38,994 nucleotides of DNA from UBA1724 sp963611685 (lineage in GTDB: Bacteria; Verrucomicrobiota; Lentisphaeria; Oligosphaerales; Oligosphaeraceae). Location of the stretch: assembly GCA_963611685.1 (NCBI GenBank), contig CAVDSU010000009.1:1-38994 (forward strand), in the 5' to 3' direction. This document shows, one piece after another, positions 16,116-25,900 of the stretch. Both the position numbers and the translations under genes were made by a program. Positions within the stretch are counted from its first letter, which is position 1. Each line of letters starts with the position of its first letter. The notes beneath the pieces were generated by a model that was not told the DNA's origin, did no database searches, and saw only the letters and a program-made list of their open reading frames with translations.

Positions 16116-19001
16116 ATGGCAGACGCAAAGAAAACCCAGACCATTCCTCCCGAGGTATGGAGCGCCATCGAGCGCAACGACATCGCCACGGAGGTGAACT
16201 CCATTATGCGGGGAGCATACCTCCAGTATTCCGTCTCCGCCAACGTGGGGCGCGCCATCCCCGATGTGCGCGACGGCCTCAAGCCCGGCGCCCGCAGAAT
16301 CCTCTATGCCATGCTCCGCGGCGGATACACCTTCTCCGGCGGCCTCAACAAGTGCGCCAAGGTGGTGGGTCTCGTCATCGGCAACTACCACCCCCACGGC
16401 GATACCGCCGTCTACGACACCATCGTCCGCATGGCACAGGACTTCTCCATGAGAGTCCCCCTCATCCTCGGACACGGAAACTTCGGCTCCATGGACGGCG
16501 ACGGCGCGGCGGCATACCGCTACACCGAGTGCAAGATGGAGAAGGCCGGCGAGGCGCTCCTGGCGGATTTGGACAAAGAGACCGTGGATATGCGCGAGAC
16601 CTTCGACGGCAAGGAGATGGAGCCCATCGTCCTGCCCGCCGCATTCCCGAATCTGCTGGTCAACGGCTCCCAGGGCATCGGCGTGGGAATGGCCACCAAT
16701 GTCCCCTGCCACAACCTGGGCGAGGCCATCGACGCCGCCGTCGCCATCATCGACAACCCCGACATCACCCTGGAGGAGCTCATGCGCGTCCTGCCCGGAC
16801 CCGACTTCCCCACCGGCGGCGTGATCCACGGCAGCAAGGGCATCCGGCAGCTCTATTCCACGGGGCAGGGCGGCATCCGCCTGCGCGGCAAGACCGAGGT
16901 GGTCACTCTCCCCAGCGGAAAGGTCCTCATTCGCGTCACCGAGATCCCCTACGGCGTCAACAAGGCCGACATGGTCGCCAAGATCGGCGAGCAGGCGCAG
17001 GCCGGCGCCATCCACGGCGTCTCCAGCATCAACGACTACTCCAGCGACCGCAATGGCGTCTTGATCGAGATCGCGCTGAAGCAGGATGCGGTCCCCAATG
17101 TGGTCCTCAACGAGATCTACCGCAATAGCCCGCTGGAGATCACCTATCCCGCGCAGTTCCTGGTGGTGGACCACAACCGCCCCCGCACCATGACCCTCAA
17201 GCAGCTGCTGGAGGCCTACGTGGATCACCGCGAACTGGTCATCACCCGCCGCACCCGCTACCTCCTCCGGAAGGCGCTGGAGCGCGACCACATCGTGGAG
17301 GGGCTGCTCATCGCGCAGGCGAACATCGACAAGGTCATCCACATCATCCGCGCGGCGAAGGACCGCCAGGACGCCCAGCGCGCCCTGATGGAGAACTTCG
17401 CTCTGGACGAAATCCAGACCGCCGCCATCCTCGACATGCGACTGGCGCAGCTGACCAACCTGGCCGTGGACGAGCTCACCGCCGAGCACAACGACCTGCA
17501 GAAGCGCATCGGGGAGTACCGCGAGATCCTCTCCTGCCGCAAGAACATCATGGCGGTGGTGCGCAAGGAGCTCCTGGAGACCAAGGAGAAGTTCAATACT
17601 CCCCGCCGGACCTTCATCGAGGCACACGAGGGCGAGGCGGACCTGGATGGGCTCACCAAGCGCGAGGTCTTCGTGGTCACCCTCTCCAAGCTGGGCTACA
17701 TCAAGCGCTGCAGCGAGGAGGAATACGCCGCCCAGAACCGCGGCGGCAGCGGCGTGCGCGGCATGAAGGCGCGGAAGGAGGGCGACACCGTCCAGATGGT
17801 CCTCTCCACCCGCAGCCACAACGCGCTACTCTTCTTCACCAACTTCGGACGAGTCTACCGCCTGCGCCGCGCCTACGAGCTGCCCGAGAGCGGCCGCGGC
17901 GACGGCGGACGCTTCATCCACAATGTGCTGCCCCTCATCCACAGCGAAAACGAGAATGAGCGCCGGGAGGAGATCCGCGCGATTCTCTCCGTGGACGAAT
18001 CCGATCCTGCCGCCTTGGCCGGAAAGTCCGTGGTCATGGTCACCCGCAATGGCGTGGTGAAGCGCATGAGCCTGGAGGTCTTCCGGCACATCCCCAAGGC
18101 CGGCAAGCGCGCCCTTACCTTCAAGGACGATACCGACGACCTCATTGACGCGCAGATGACCTCCGGCGACAGCCAGATCCTCATCTCCACCGATGCGGGC
18201 CGCGCCATCCGCTTCCACGAGAGCCAGGTCCGCGAGATGGGCGTGGCCGCCGCCGGCGTCCGCGGCATTCTGCTGAAGCCCTGGGCAGACGGCACTCCCT
18301 CTTGCGTGGTCTCCATGGCGGTGGCCGAATCCCAGGACGAGCTACTGGTGATCACCGCCCAGGGACAGGGCAAGCGCACTCCCATTGGCGAGGGCGGTCC
18401 CGCCCCCGTGTCGGAGGAGTCCGCCGAGGGCGCTGACGAGAGTGCGGAGAATGCCGCGCCCGTCGAGGAGGAGTCGGTTGAGGAGCCCGTGGAGGAGGTC
18501 TCGGAGGAGCCCGTGGAGGGCGACGCCGAGCGCGTCGTCCGGGATCACTACCGCCAGACCCGCCGCGGCGGACAGGGCGTCACTTCCATTCGGCTGCGTC
18601 CCGGCGACCGCGTGGTGGCGGCGCTCCAGGTGGAGCCCCAGACCCAGAAGAACCTCCTGATGCTCACGGAGATCGGACAGGCCGTCCGGATTCCCGTGGA
18701 ACAGGTGCGCCGCACCGGCAGAAACTGCTATGGCGTCCGCGTCATGAAGTTCTCCAAGGACAACGACGCCATCGCCAATGTCTCCCTGGTGGACCACCTC
18801 TCCGAGGAAGACAGCGCCGCCAATTCCGCCCGCCAGGCGGAGGCCGAGGGCCTGGCCGACATGGCAGCGTCCTTCCAGGCGCAGCGCTCCGCCCAGGAGG
18901 AGGCACTCTCCGCCCAGGAGGAGGAGCGGCTCCGCCTGGCGCAGGAGGCCGCCGAAAACGCCGAGGACCAGCCCGACGACGACAACGGCGCTCTCCAGTA
19001 G
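16116..19001 (+). CDS. gyrA: DNA gyrase subunit A
   Basis: Breakage-reunion subunit of gyrase, 961 residues. The catalytic tyrosine is Tyr136 in AAAYRYTE, preceded by Arg135. The quinolone-pocket helix reads HPHGDTAVYD, with Thr97 and Asp101 at the positions of E. coli Ser83 and Asp87. The C-terminal beta-pinwheel starts near residue 520. Its GyrA box, QRRGGKG in E. coli, is degenerate: QNRGGSG at 540-546. A later blade has TRRGGQG at 815-821, and just before it is an acidic Glu-rich insertion (about 757-809). The extreme C-terminus is Gln/Glu/Ala-rich. Adjacency to gyrB and overall pinwheel sequence favour GyrA over ParC. No Shine-Dalgarno sequence is visible; translation may depend on gyrB. 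Confidence 0.95.
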   Translation: MADAKKTQTIPPEVWSAIERNDIATEVNSIMRGAYLQYSVSANVGRAIPDVRDGLKPGARRILYAMLRGGYTFSGGLNKCAKVVGLVIGNYHPHGDTAVYDTIVRMAQDFSMRVPLILGHGNFGSMDGDGAAAYRYTECKMEKAGEALLADLDKETVDMRETFDGKEMEPIVLPAAFPNLLVNGSQGIGVGMATNVPCHNLGEAIDAAVAIIDNPDITLEELMRVLPGPDFPTGGVIHGSKGIRQLYSTGQGGIRLRGKTEVVTLPSGKVLIRVTEIPYGVNKADMVAKIGEQAQAGAIHGVSSINDYSSDRNGVLIEIALKQDAVPNVVLNEIYRNSPLEITYPAQFLVVDHNRPRTMTLKQLLEAYVDHRELVITRRTRYLLRKALERDHIVEGLLIAQANIDKVIHIIRAAKDRQDAQRALMENFALDEIQTAAILDMRLAQLTNLAVDELTAEHNDLQKRIGEYREILSCRKNIMAVVRKELLETKEKFNTPRRTFIEAHEGEADLDGLTKREVFVVTLSKLGYIKRCSEEEYAAQNRGGSGVRGMKARKEGDTVQMVLSTRSHNALLFFTNFGRVYRLRRAYELPESGRGDGGRFIHNVLPLIHSENENERREEIRAILSVDESDPAALAGKSVVMVTRNGVVKRMSLEVFRHIPKAGKRALTFKDDTDDLIDAQMTSGDSQILISTDAGRAIRFHESQVREMGVAAAGVRGILLKPWADGTPSCVVSMAVAESQDELLVITAQGQGKRTPIGEGGPAPVSEESAEGADESAENAAPVEEESVEEPVEEVSEEPVEGDAERVVRDHYRQTRRGGQGVTSIRLRPGDRVVAALQVEPQTQKNLLMLTEIGQAVRIPVEQVRRTGRNCYGVRVMKFSKDNDAIANVSLVDHLSEEDSAANSARQAEAEGLADMAASFQAQRSAQEEALSAQEEERLRLAQEAAENAEDQPDDDNGALQ

Positions 19002-19013
19002 GCGCGCAATCCC

Positions 19014-19053
19014 CGGCGCCGGAAGGACGGACAAAGAAATTCCCCTCGGCGCC
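19014..19053 (+). other. Hairpin between gyrA and ahcY
   Basis: GGCGCCG (19015-19021) pairs with CGGCGCC (19047-19053), and GGAAGG (19021-19026) can alternatively pair with CCTTCC (19060-19065). There is no T-run directly after it. It may end gyrBA transcription, or be a leader structure for ahcY; the sequence does not decide. Confidence 0.35.
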
Positions 19054-19103
19054 GGAAACCCTTCCGTTATTCTCAAAAATCCCAGACTTTCCCTAGAAAT
19101 CCC

Positions 19104-20519
19104 ATGGAACTCTACCGTACCGATCATTGTGTCATTGCCGATCCCTCTCTGGCCCAGGTGGGCCGTCAGGAGATCATCATGAGCGAAAAGGAGATGCCGG
19201 GCCTCATGATGTGCCGGCGCCAGTATGGCGCCTCCAAGCCCCTGGCGGGCTTGCGCCTCAGCGGAAGCCTCCACATGACCACCGAGACCGCCGTCCTCAT
19301 CGAGACCCTCGTGGAATTGGGCGCACAGGTCCGCTGGGCCTCCTGCAACATCTTCTCCACCCGCGACTCCGCCGCCGCCGCCGTGGCGGAGCGGGGCGTC
19401 TCCGTCTTTGCCTGGAAGGGCGAGACCCTGAAGGAATACTGGGAGAATACCCTCCTGGCGCTCTCCTTCCCCGGCGGAAAGGGGCCCCAGCTCATCGTGG
19501 ACGATGGCGGCGACGCCACCCTCATGGTGCATCTGGGCTACGAGGCGGAGGAGGATCCCTCGGTCTTGGAGTGGGGCCCCGAGGCCCATGAGGACGAGGT
19601 GGAGCTCAAGACCCTCCTGAAGAGGGTCCTCGTGGAACGCCCCGGCTTCTGGCACTCCGTGGTCCCGGAGCTGAAGGGCTGCTCCGAGGAGACCACCACC
19701 GGCGTCCACCGACTCTATCAGCGCCACAAGGCAGGAAAGCTCCTGGTGCCTGCCATCAACGTCAATGACGCGGTCACCAAATCCAAGTTCGACAACCTCT
19801 ACGGCTGCCGCGAGTCCCTCATGGACGGCATCAAGCGCGCCACGGATGTGATGGTCGCCGGCAAGATGGCGGTGATCTGCGGCTATGGCGACGTCGGCAA
19901 GGGCTGTGCGCAGGCGATGCGGGGGCTGGGCGCCCGCGTGGTGGTCACGGAGGTGGATCCCATCTGCGCGCTGCAGGCCGCCATGGAGGGGTATTCCGTG
20001 GTGACTCTGGAGGAGGTCGTCTCCCAGGGCGACATCTTCGTCACCTGCACCGGAAACTGCGATATCATTCGCCGGGAGCACATGGAGGCGATGAAGGACT
20101 CCGCCATCGTCTGCAATATCGGACACTTCGACGACGAAATCCAGGTCGCCGAGCTGAAGCAGGTGCCCGGCATCCGCCACCAGCCCGTGAAGCCCCAGGT
20201 GGACAAGTGGATCTTCCCCGATGGACACTGCATCATCCTCCTGGCGGATGGACGACTGGTCAATTTGGGATGCGCCACCGGACACCCCTCCTTCGTCATG
20301 AGCTGCTCTTTCACCAACCAGGTCATGGCGCATCTGAAGCTGGCTTCCGAGAAGCTCCCCGTGGGCGTCTATCTGCTGGACAAGAAGCTGGACGAGCAGG
20401 TGGCGCGCTTCCACCTGGAGGCCCTGAATGCACATCTGAGCACCCTCAGCCAGAAGCAGGCCGACTACCTCGGCGTGCCTGTGGAGGGACCCTACAAGGC
20501 GGAATACTACCGCTATTAG
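19104..20519 (+). CDS. ahcY: Adenosylhomocysteinase
   Basis: NAD-dependent hydrolysis of S-adenosylhomocysteine to adenosine and homocysteine, relieving product inhibition of methyltransferases. At 471 residues it is a typical full-length SAHH. Visible are the substrate-domain segment with GSLHMTTETAVLIETL near residue 53, the catalytic region NVNDAVTKSKFDNLYG near 220, the NAD-binding GYGDVGKGCA near 258, and the conserved C-terminus ending EGPYKAEYYRY. The start ATG at 19104 fits the family N-terminus, although there is no Shine-Dalgarno sequence. It is followed after 56 bp by an amidohydrolase probably acting on SAH or methylthioadenosine, which suggests a small SAH-recycling operon. Confidence 0.97.
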   Translation: MELYRTDHCVIADPSLAQVGRQEIIMSEKEMPGLMMCRRQYGASKPLAGLRLSGSLHMTTETAVLIETLVELGAQVRWASCNIFSTRDSAAAAVAERGVSVFAWKGETLKEYWENTLLALSFPGGKGPQLIVDDGGDATLMVHLGYEAEEDPSVLEWGPEAHEDEVELKTLLKRVLVERPGFWHSVVPELKGCSEETTTGVHRLYQRHKAGKLLVPAINVNDAVTKSKFDNLYGCRESLMDGIKRATDVMVAGKMAVICGYGDVGKGCAQAMRGLGARVVVTEVDPICALQAAMEGYSVVTLEEVVSQGDIFVTCTGNCDIIRREHMEAMKDSAIVCNIGHFDDEIQVAELKQVPGIRHQPVKPQVDKWIFPDGHCIILLADGRLVNLGCATGHPSFVMSCSFTNQVMAHLKLASEKLPVGVYLLDKKLDEQVARFHLEALNAHLSTLSQKQADYLGVPVEGPYKAEYYRY

Positions 20520-20575
20520 GGACTGCTCTGTAGCGCGAGGGGGGACATCCGCTTTTTTCTCTAGGGACGCAGAAG

Positions 20576-21838
20576 ATGTACGATTTGATTTTGAAGGGCG
20601 CACGCCTGCTGGATGGCGGCCTCCGGGACCTTGCCATCCGCGATGGACGTTTCGTGAAGATTGCTCCGACGATTGCGGAGGAGTCCCGCGAGGTCTTCGA
20701 CTGCCACGGCATGGCGATTCTTCCGCCATTCTGCAACGGCCATACTCATGCGGCGATGGTGTTGCTGCGGGGATACGCCGATGACCTCCCGCTCTTTCCG
20801 TGGCTCCAGGAGCATATCTGGCCCGCGGAGGCACGGCTCACTGCCGAGGATGTGGTCGCCGGCGTCCGCCTGGCCATTTTGGAGATGATCAAGAGCGGCA
20901 CGGTCTTTTTCAACGACAGCTACTTCTTCCTCCCCGAGACCATCGCCGTGGTGGAGGAGATGGGCGTGCGCGCCTGCATCGGCCTCACCTGCATGGACGT
21001 GGGCGACGCCGCCACTCGTGAGCGCCGAAATGCCGAAAATCGCGCCATCCGCGAGGCGTTCCTGGCGGGGCAGTATTCCCGACGCGTACGCGTCGCGTAT
21101 TCTCCCCACGCCATCTATACCGTCAATGAGGAGACCCTTCGGCAGATTGCCGAGGACAGCGCCCGGGATGGCATGCTGGTGCATGCGCATCTCGCCGAGA
21201 CCGAGCAGGAGTTCTCGGACTGCCAGAAGCAGCACGGCGGCATGACGCCTTTCCAGTATATCGAGGAGTGCGGATTGCTGAATGACCGCGCTCGCTTTGC
21301 GCATTGTGTCTGGATGACCGACGAGGATCGTGAGAAGGCGTCGGCCGCCGGCGCGGTGCTGATCCATAATCCCACCAGCAACCTGAAGCTCTGTTCCGGC
21401 GTCTTCCAGCACTCCGCCGCTCAAAAGGCGGGCTGCCGCATTGCCCTGGGCACCGATGGCTGTGCTTCCAACAACGCCCACTCTCTCTTTTCGGAGATGA
21501 AGGTGGCGGCGCTGGCGGGCAAGATGGCGTCGAAGGATCCCACCGTGTGCCCCGCGGAGACCGTCTTCCAGTGGGCTACGAAGTCCATGGAATACTTCGT
21601 GCCGGACTCCGGAGAGATCGCCGAAGGAAAGGTGGCCGACGCCATGCTCCTGGACCTGGATCAGCCCTATCTGGTGGGCGACTACCACCTGATCTCCAAT
21701 TTGGTTTATGCCGGCGAGAGCTCCTGCGTGGACTCCGTCCTCTGCGACGGAAAGCTCCTCATGAAGCACCGCCGGGTCCCCGGCGAGGAGGAGATCCTCC
21801 GGGATGCGCGGCGTGTCTGCGACAAATTCCGTCGATAG
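20576..21838 (+). CDS. mtaD: SAH/5'-methylthioadenosine deaminase-type amidohydrolase
   Basis: A 420-residue TrzA/AtzA-type metal-dependent amidohydrolase. Metal ligands are visible in GHTHAAM (about 60-66), VHAHLAE (about 200-206) with its Glu, a His in FAHCVWM (about 240), and Asp in LGTDGCASNN (about 295-304). Related enzymes deaminate SAH and MTA to the inosyl compounds, and the gene directly downstream of ahcY supports this substrate class. Other members of the family act on chlorohydrolase or guanine-type substrates, so the exact activity is inferred. The start is the ATG at 20576; only a weak AGAAG lies in front of it. The next gene begins 23 bp after its stop. Confidence 0.85.
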   Translation: MYDLILKGARLLDGGLRDLAIRDGRFVKIAPTIAEESREVFDCHGMAILPPFCNGHTHAAMVLLRGYADDLPLFPWLQEHIWPAEARLTAEDVVAGVRLAILEMIKSGTVFFNDSYFFLPETIAVVEEMGVRACIGLTCMDVGDAATRERRNAENRAIREAFLAGQYSRRVRVAYSPHAIYTVNEETLRQIAEDSARDGMLVHAHLAETEQEFSDCQKQHGGMTPFQYIEECGLLNDRARFAHCVWMTDEDREKASAAGAVLIHNPTSNLKLCSGVFQHSAAQKAGCRIALGTDGCASNNAHSLFSEMKVAALAGKMASKDPTVCPAETVFQWATKSMEYFVPDSGEIAEGKVADAMLLDLDQPYLVGDYHLISNLVYAGESSCVDSVLCDGKLLMKHRRVPGEEEILRDARRVCDKFRR

Positions 21839-21861
21839 CTCGGGGGAGGGCGCAACTCGTC

Positions 21862-22764
21862 ATGTCAGTCCGCACGCTTCTTGTCTTGAGCCTCTCCTCG
21901 GTTTGGGAGCGCGGAGTCTTCTTTCCGCGCTTTTCGCTGGGGGAGGTGAATCGCGCTGCCGAACACTGGGAGTATCCTTCTGGAAAGGCAACCAATCTCT
22001 GCCGCGCAGTGAAGTGCCTCCGGGATCCGGAGGTCCAGACTATCCTCCTTACGACCGTCGGCGGTCCCCGTGGACAGCGCTTCCAGAAGGCTTGCCGGGA
22101 CGAGGGGCTCTTCTTTCACGGAATCCCCTGTCGCGGCGAGACCCGCGTCTGCACCAATGTCCTTGTGGCTGGACTGCCCATGACGGAGATGGTGGAGGAA
22201 GCCCCCGCCCTTTCTCCTGAGGAACAAGAGAAGTTCCTCGCCGCCCTGGAACAAGTCCTGCCGGATGCCGATGGCGTCGCACTGGCGGGGAATTTCCCGC
22301 CGGAGACCCCCGAGGAATTTCCCCGGAAGATTGCGCAATTGGCCGCAAAACAGTGCCTCCCGCTCTTTCTGGACAATTGGCGGCATTTTGCTGTCATGGC
22401 GCAGGAGTGCCCGAACTGTCTGACATTGAAGATCAATGCGGAGGAGCTCCGGAAGATCACGGGCGTCCAGGAGATCCCGCGGGCAATGGAGGAGCTCTGT
22501 CGAAAGCATCCGGGATTGACTCTCGGAGTCACCGATGGCGCTTCCGATGGATGGCTGCTCGCCCCCGGGATGGATCGACCGGAGGCCTTCCCAATCCCCC
22601 GTGTGGAGAATCCCGTGAATGCCCTCGGCGCCGGAGACGCCGCCTCCGGAGTCTTCTTTGCCCAGCTCCTGGAAGGAAAGGCCGCGAGGGACGCCTTCCA
22701 GAACGCCCTCCAGAATGCATCAAAATCCTGCTTGACGAGAATTGCCGGGGAATTCCAGAACTAG
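21862..22764 (+). CDS. PfkB-family carbohydrate kinase
   Basis: A 300-residue ribokinase/PfkB-type kinase, closest in style to the 1-phosphofructokinase/tagatose-6-phosphate kinase branch. The N-terminal substrate motif, usually GGKGxNxA, reads PSGKATNLCRA (about 34-44). The C-terminal anion-hole and catalytic motif is NALGAGDAASG (about 253-263), with the catalytic Asp present. The sugar substrate cannot be named. The ATG at 21862 has a purine-rich GGGGGAGGG about 11 bp upstream. It is the last gene of the ahcY cluster and is followed by a strong terminator. The altered GGKG motif could indicate an unusual substrate. Confidence 0.75.
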   Translation: MSVRTLLVLSLSSVWERGVFFPRFSLGEVNRAAEHWEYPSGKATNLCRAVKCLRDPEVQTILLTTVGGPRGQRFQKACRDEGLFFHGIPCRGETRVCTNVLVAGLPMTEMVEEAPALSPEEQEKFLAALEQVLPDADGVALAGNFPPETPEEFPRKIAQLAAKQCLPLFLDNWRHFAVMAQECPNCLTLKINAEELRKITGVQEIPRAMEELCRKHPGLTLGVTDGASDGWLLAPGMDRPEAFPIPRVENPVNALGAGDAASGVFFAQLLEGKAARDAFQNALQNASKSCLTRIAGEFQN

Positions 22765-22787
22765 CATCAGCGGATAGCAAGGAACAT

Positions 22788-22830
22788 AAAAGGCCTCTCG
22801 GCAAAAGAGAATTGCCGAGGGGCCTTTTTG
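22788..22830 (+). terminator. Strong intrinsic terminator after the PfkB-family gene (possibly bidirectional)
   Basis: A stem of about 17 pairs (22788-22804 with 22812-22828) around a 7-nt loop, with AAAA on the left and TTTTT on the right. The symmetry allows function in both directions between the convergent operons. Confidence 0.9.
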
Positions 22831-22894
22831 TTTGTGTGGGGCAGGGCGCTGATGGCGACGCGGATGCCCAGTTTCCCTGTACAGATTCTGTATA

Positions 22895-22938
22895 GCAAAA
22901 GAAAATCCCCGTCCGAAAGAATCGGGCGGGGATTTTTG
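22895..22938 (-). terminator. Intrinsic terminator of the secretin operon
   Basis: AAAATCCCCGTCCG (902-915 of the 22-kb block) pairs with CGGGCGGGGATTTT (22923-22936). On the minus strand the stem is followed by a T-rich run (complement of 22895-22905). It lies 50 bp beyond the secretin stop codon. Confidence 0.88.
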
Positions 22939-22987
22939 CATGGCCACGGTCTTTGGGGACCGCGGCCGTTTCGGTTTTGTCCGAGGA

Positions 22988-25900
22988 CTAGTGGCGGAAG
23001 TCAGGCAGACCGCGGACCTCGTTGGCACGCAGGGGCTGACCATCGGGCTTGACCAGTCGGACGGTGACGAAGGTGAGGAGGTTGGTCTTCACGGACTGCT
23101 CGCCACGGCTGGTGAAGAGGTGTCCGAGGATGGGCAGATGGCCCAAGACAGGGACCTTGTCCTCGAAGCGCTGCAACTTCTCCTGGATGAGTCCGCCCAT
23201 GACAACGGTCTCGTTGTCGTAGACCACCACCGCGGTCTTGATTTCGCGGCGGGTGAAGATGGGCATGGTCATGATCAGGGGAACTTCGGAGTTGTTGACG
23301 ATCTGGGTGGTGTTGTAGGTGGAGTCGTAGCCGACCAGGTCGCTGACGGAGGGCAGCATATCCAGGTAGATGGAGTAGCTGTCAGGAGCCACGGTGGGAG
23401 TCACATCCAGGATCACACCCAGCGAGGTGGCGGTGAATTCCTCGGGGATGGAGGGCGTGTAGCTGACGCTGGCAGTGCCGTCGCTGACGGTGGTCTCCAT
23501 CTCGGGCTCGGTCCAGCCGAAGGCGAAGTAGCGCTGGGTCACGACCTTCAACTGGGCGGTCTGGCCGCTGATGGTGGTCACCTTGGGAGCGGAGAGCACA
23601 TCGGAGTTGTTGGACTGCTCGATGGCGTGGATGACGGTGTTGAAGGCGTAGTTGCCGAGCACCGTGTAGACATTGAAGATCGAGTCGTTCAGCGCGGCGG
23701 TGTTGAAGACCTCGCTGGCGAAGCGGACGCCATTGCCCATGTTGATGGTGCCGCCGGCAGTCTGGCTGCCCAGGCCGAACATGAAGTCGCCGGTGCGGAC
23801 GCCGCCGCGGCCATTGATGAGGCCGTGATCCACGCCGTTGGCGGCGGGACGATAGCTGACGCCACCGCCCTCGAAGGACCACTCGAAGCCCAGGGTGTTC
23901 AGGTCAGTCTGCTCGATTTCCACGAACTTCGCCTCGATGGAGACCTGGCGGGGGATCTGGTTGATCTCTTCCAGGATCCGCTTGATCACGCGCTGCTGCT
24001 CAATGGTGTGGTGGACGATCAGACGGCCAGTCTTGGGGTAGTAGCAGATGTTGGCGCCCAGAGGCATGGGAACGCCCATGGCCATGAAGATGTTCTTCGC
24101 AGTGTAGAACTTGCTGCCGCCCTTCTTGGAAGAGGAGCCGAATTCCTCCTGCTCGTCACTGCTGCTGTCGTCGTCGTCGTCATCGTCGTCATCATCGTCG
24201 TCGTCGTCATCGTCGTCGTCGTCATCCTCGATGGGGGAGGAGAGGGTGCCCATCTTCTTGCGGGTTCTGGGCGCGTCGAAGACACCGGCCTCGATGTTGT
24301 AGAAGCGGGTCTCCATGGGATCCATCTCGATCATCTTGTGAGCCACGATGACGGAGGACTCGGCGTTGCGGATGCGCAGGCCGAACTGCCAGGAGAGGTA
24401 ATCCAGGACTTCGCGGGGAGTGATGTTGGTGAGGTTCAGGTTCACCAGCTTGTCCTCCAGGCTCTCGCCAGTGGCCATGCCGGAATCCTGGACGGGGGTG
24501 GCTCCGTAGGCACCGTAGTCACCGCCGTAGGGGTTCAGGCCTGCGGTGCCGCCCATGCCGTAGGCGCCAGCGCCCATTCCGGCATTCATGCCGTATCCGG
24601 CGCCCATGCCATATCCGGCGCCCATGCCGGCGTTGTTCATTCCGGCGTTCATGCCGTAGCCGCCGCCCATGTTGCTGGATCCCATGCCCATGCTGCTGGC
24701 GGCGGAGTTGCCGCCAAGGCCGCCCTCGGAGCTCTGGTAGTAGCCGTCGGGAGTGTATCCGGGCATGCCGGCGTCAGCCATGGGAACCAGCATGGGGACG
24801 ATGTTGATGCCGATGCCCTCGGGATCCGCCTTCTTGATTTCGCGGGGGAGGATTTCGGTGAGGACGTCCTTCAGGGTCTCGTTGTCGATGACCAGGTTCT
24901 GGATCACGATGTCATCGAGGCGCTTGTTGATGCCCTGGATGTCGTCGTTCTTCCGGATGGTCTGGGTGCTGGAGTAGTCGGCAGCGCCGGCCATCAGCGG
25001 GGTGACGGGGTCGGACCACTTCCAGCGGACTTCCGCCATGCGGTCCTTCAAAAGGGTATCCAGCTTCTCGTTGGCGGCGGACTCCATGGTCTCGTCGATC
25101 TTGGCCAGCGCGCGGATGGCGGCCAGGTTGAAGGGATCGGCGACCAGCGCCTGCTCGAACTGTTCGCGCGCCTGGGCGTAGCGGCCATTCTGCAGATAGA
25201 CCTGTCCGGACTTCAGGGCCACGCGGACAATCTGGTCGTGCTCGGAGAGATCGGGGATCAGCTCGCTGACGGAGGTCTTGGCGCGCACCATGGTCTCTTC
25301 CAGGATGCTCTGGAGGGTATCGATGCCCTTCTTCAGGCGATTCTCGTCGGCGGGCTGGATGATGTAGTCGGACTTGCCGCAGTTCTCGGCCAGGCGCTTC
25401 TCCACGCTGAAGTGGTCGCCAAGATCCATGGTGGTCACGTAGTCGGACATGGTCTCGATGGTCTCGGCGGCCTCGGCCTCGTTCTTGGTGAGGGCCAGCT
25501 TCTGCTCCAGGATGGCGATGCTGATGTAGTTCTCGCCCTCTTCGGCATTCTTCTGTCCCAGCAGGGAGAAGATCTCGGCCAGGCGGGACTGCAGGTGCAA
25601 CCGCAGCACGGAGGCCTTGCGCAGGTTCACCATGACCTCGGAGTCGGCCTGCAGGTTGCCGGCGGCATTCATGGAGACCAGGATGTCGGTGGCCTCGAGC
25701 AGGGCGTCCTGGGAAGCGAACGCCAGCTCCTTTCCACGCTCCAGATGGCCCTCGCTGTAGACGGCGGCGGCGGAGGCGTAGTGCTCATTGGCGCGGTTCA
25801 GGGCGTCCTGGGCGGCATCGAGGCGGGTCTTGGCGACGGCGCCCTCGGCCTGGCGCTTGGCGATCTGGCGCTTGAGGCCCAGCTCGGCGCGTGCCTTGTC

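Noticed and set aside
16400..16430. Quinolone-resistance substitution in GyrA (Thr97 at the E. coli Ser83 position)
   Set aside because: Thr at this place is the natural residue in many susceptible species, and Asp101 is retained.
13398..19001. Topoisomerase IV (ParE/ParC) instead of gyrase
   Set aside because: The GyrB motifs, long GyrB insertion and the pinwheel with RGG boxes favour gyrase. The degenerate box is reported as a finding.
19002..19103. SAH riboswitch in front of ahcY
   Set aside because: The leader has a GGCGCCG stem, but I cannot find the conserved core of known SAH riboswitches; kept only as an unassigned hairpin.
24167..24226. Phase-variable on/off switching by the Asp-codon repeat
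   Set aside because: The unit is three bases, so copy-number change cannot shift the frame; only tract length could vary.
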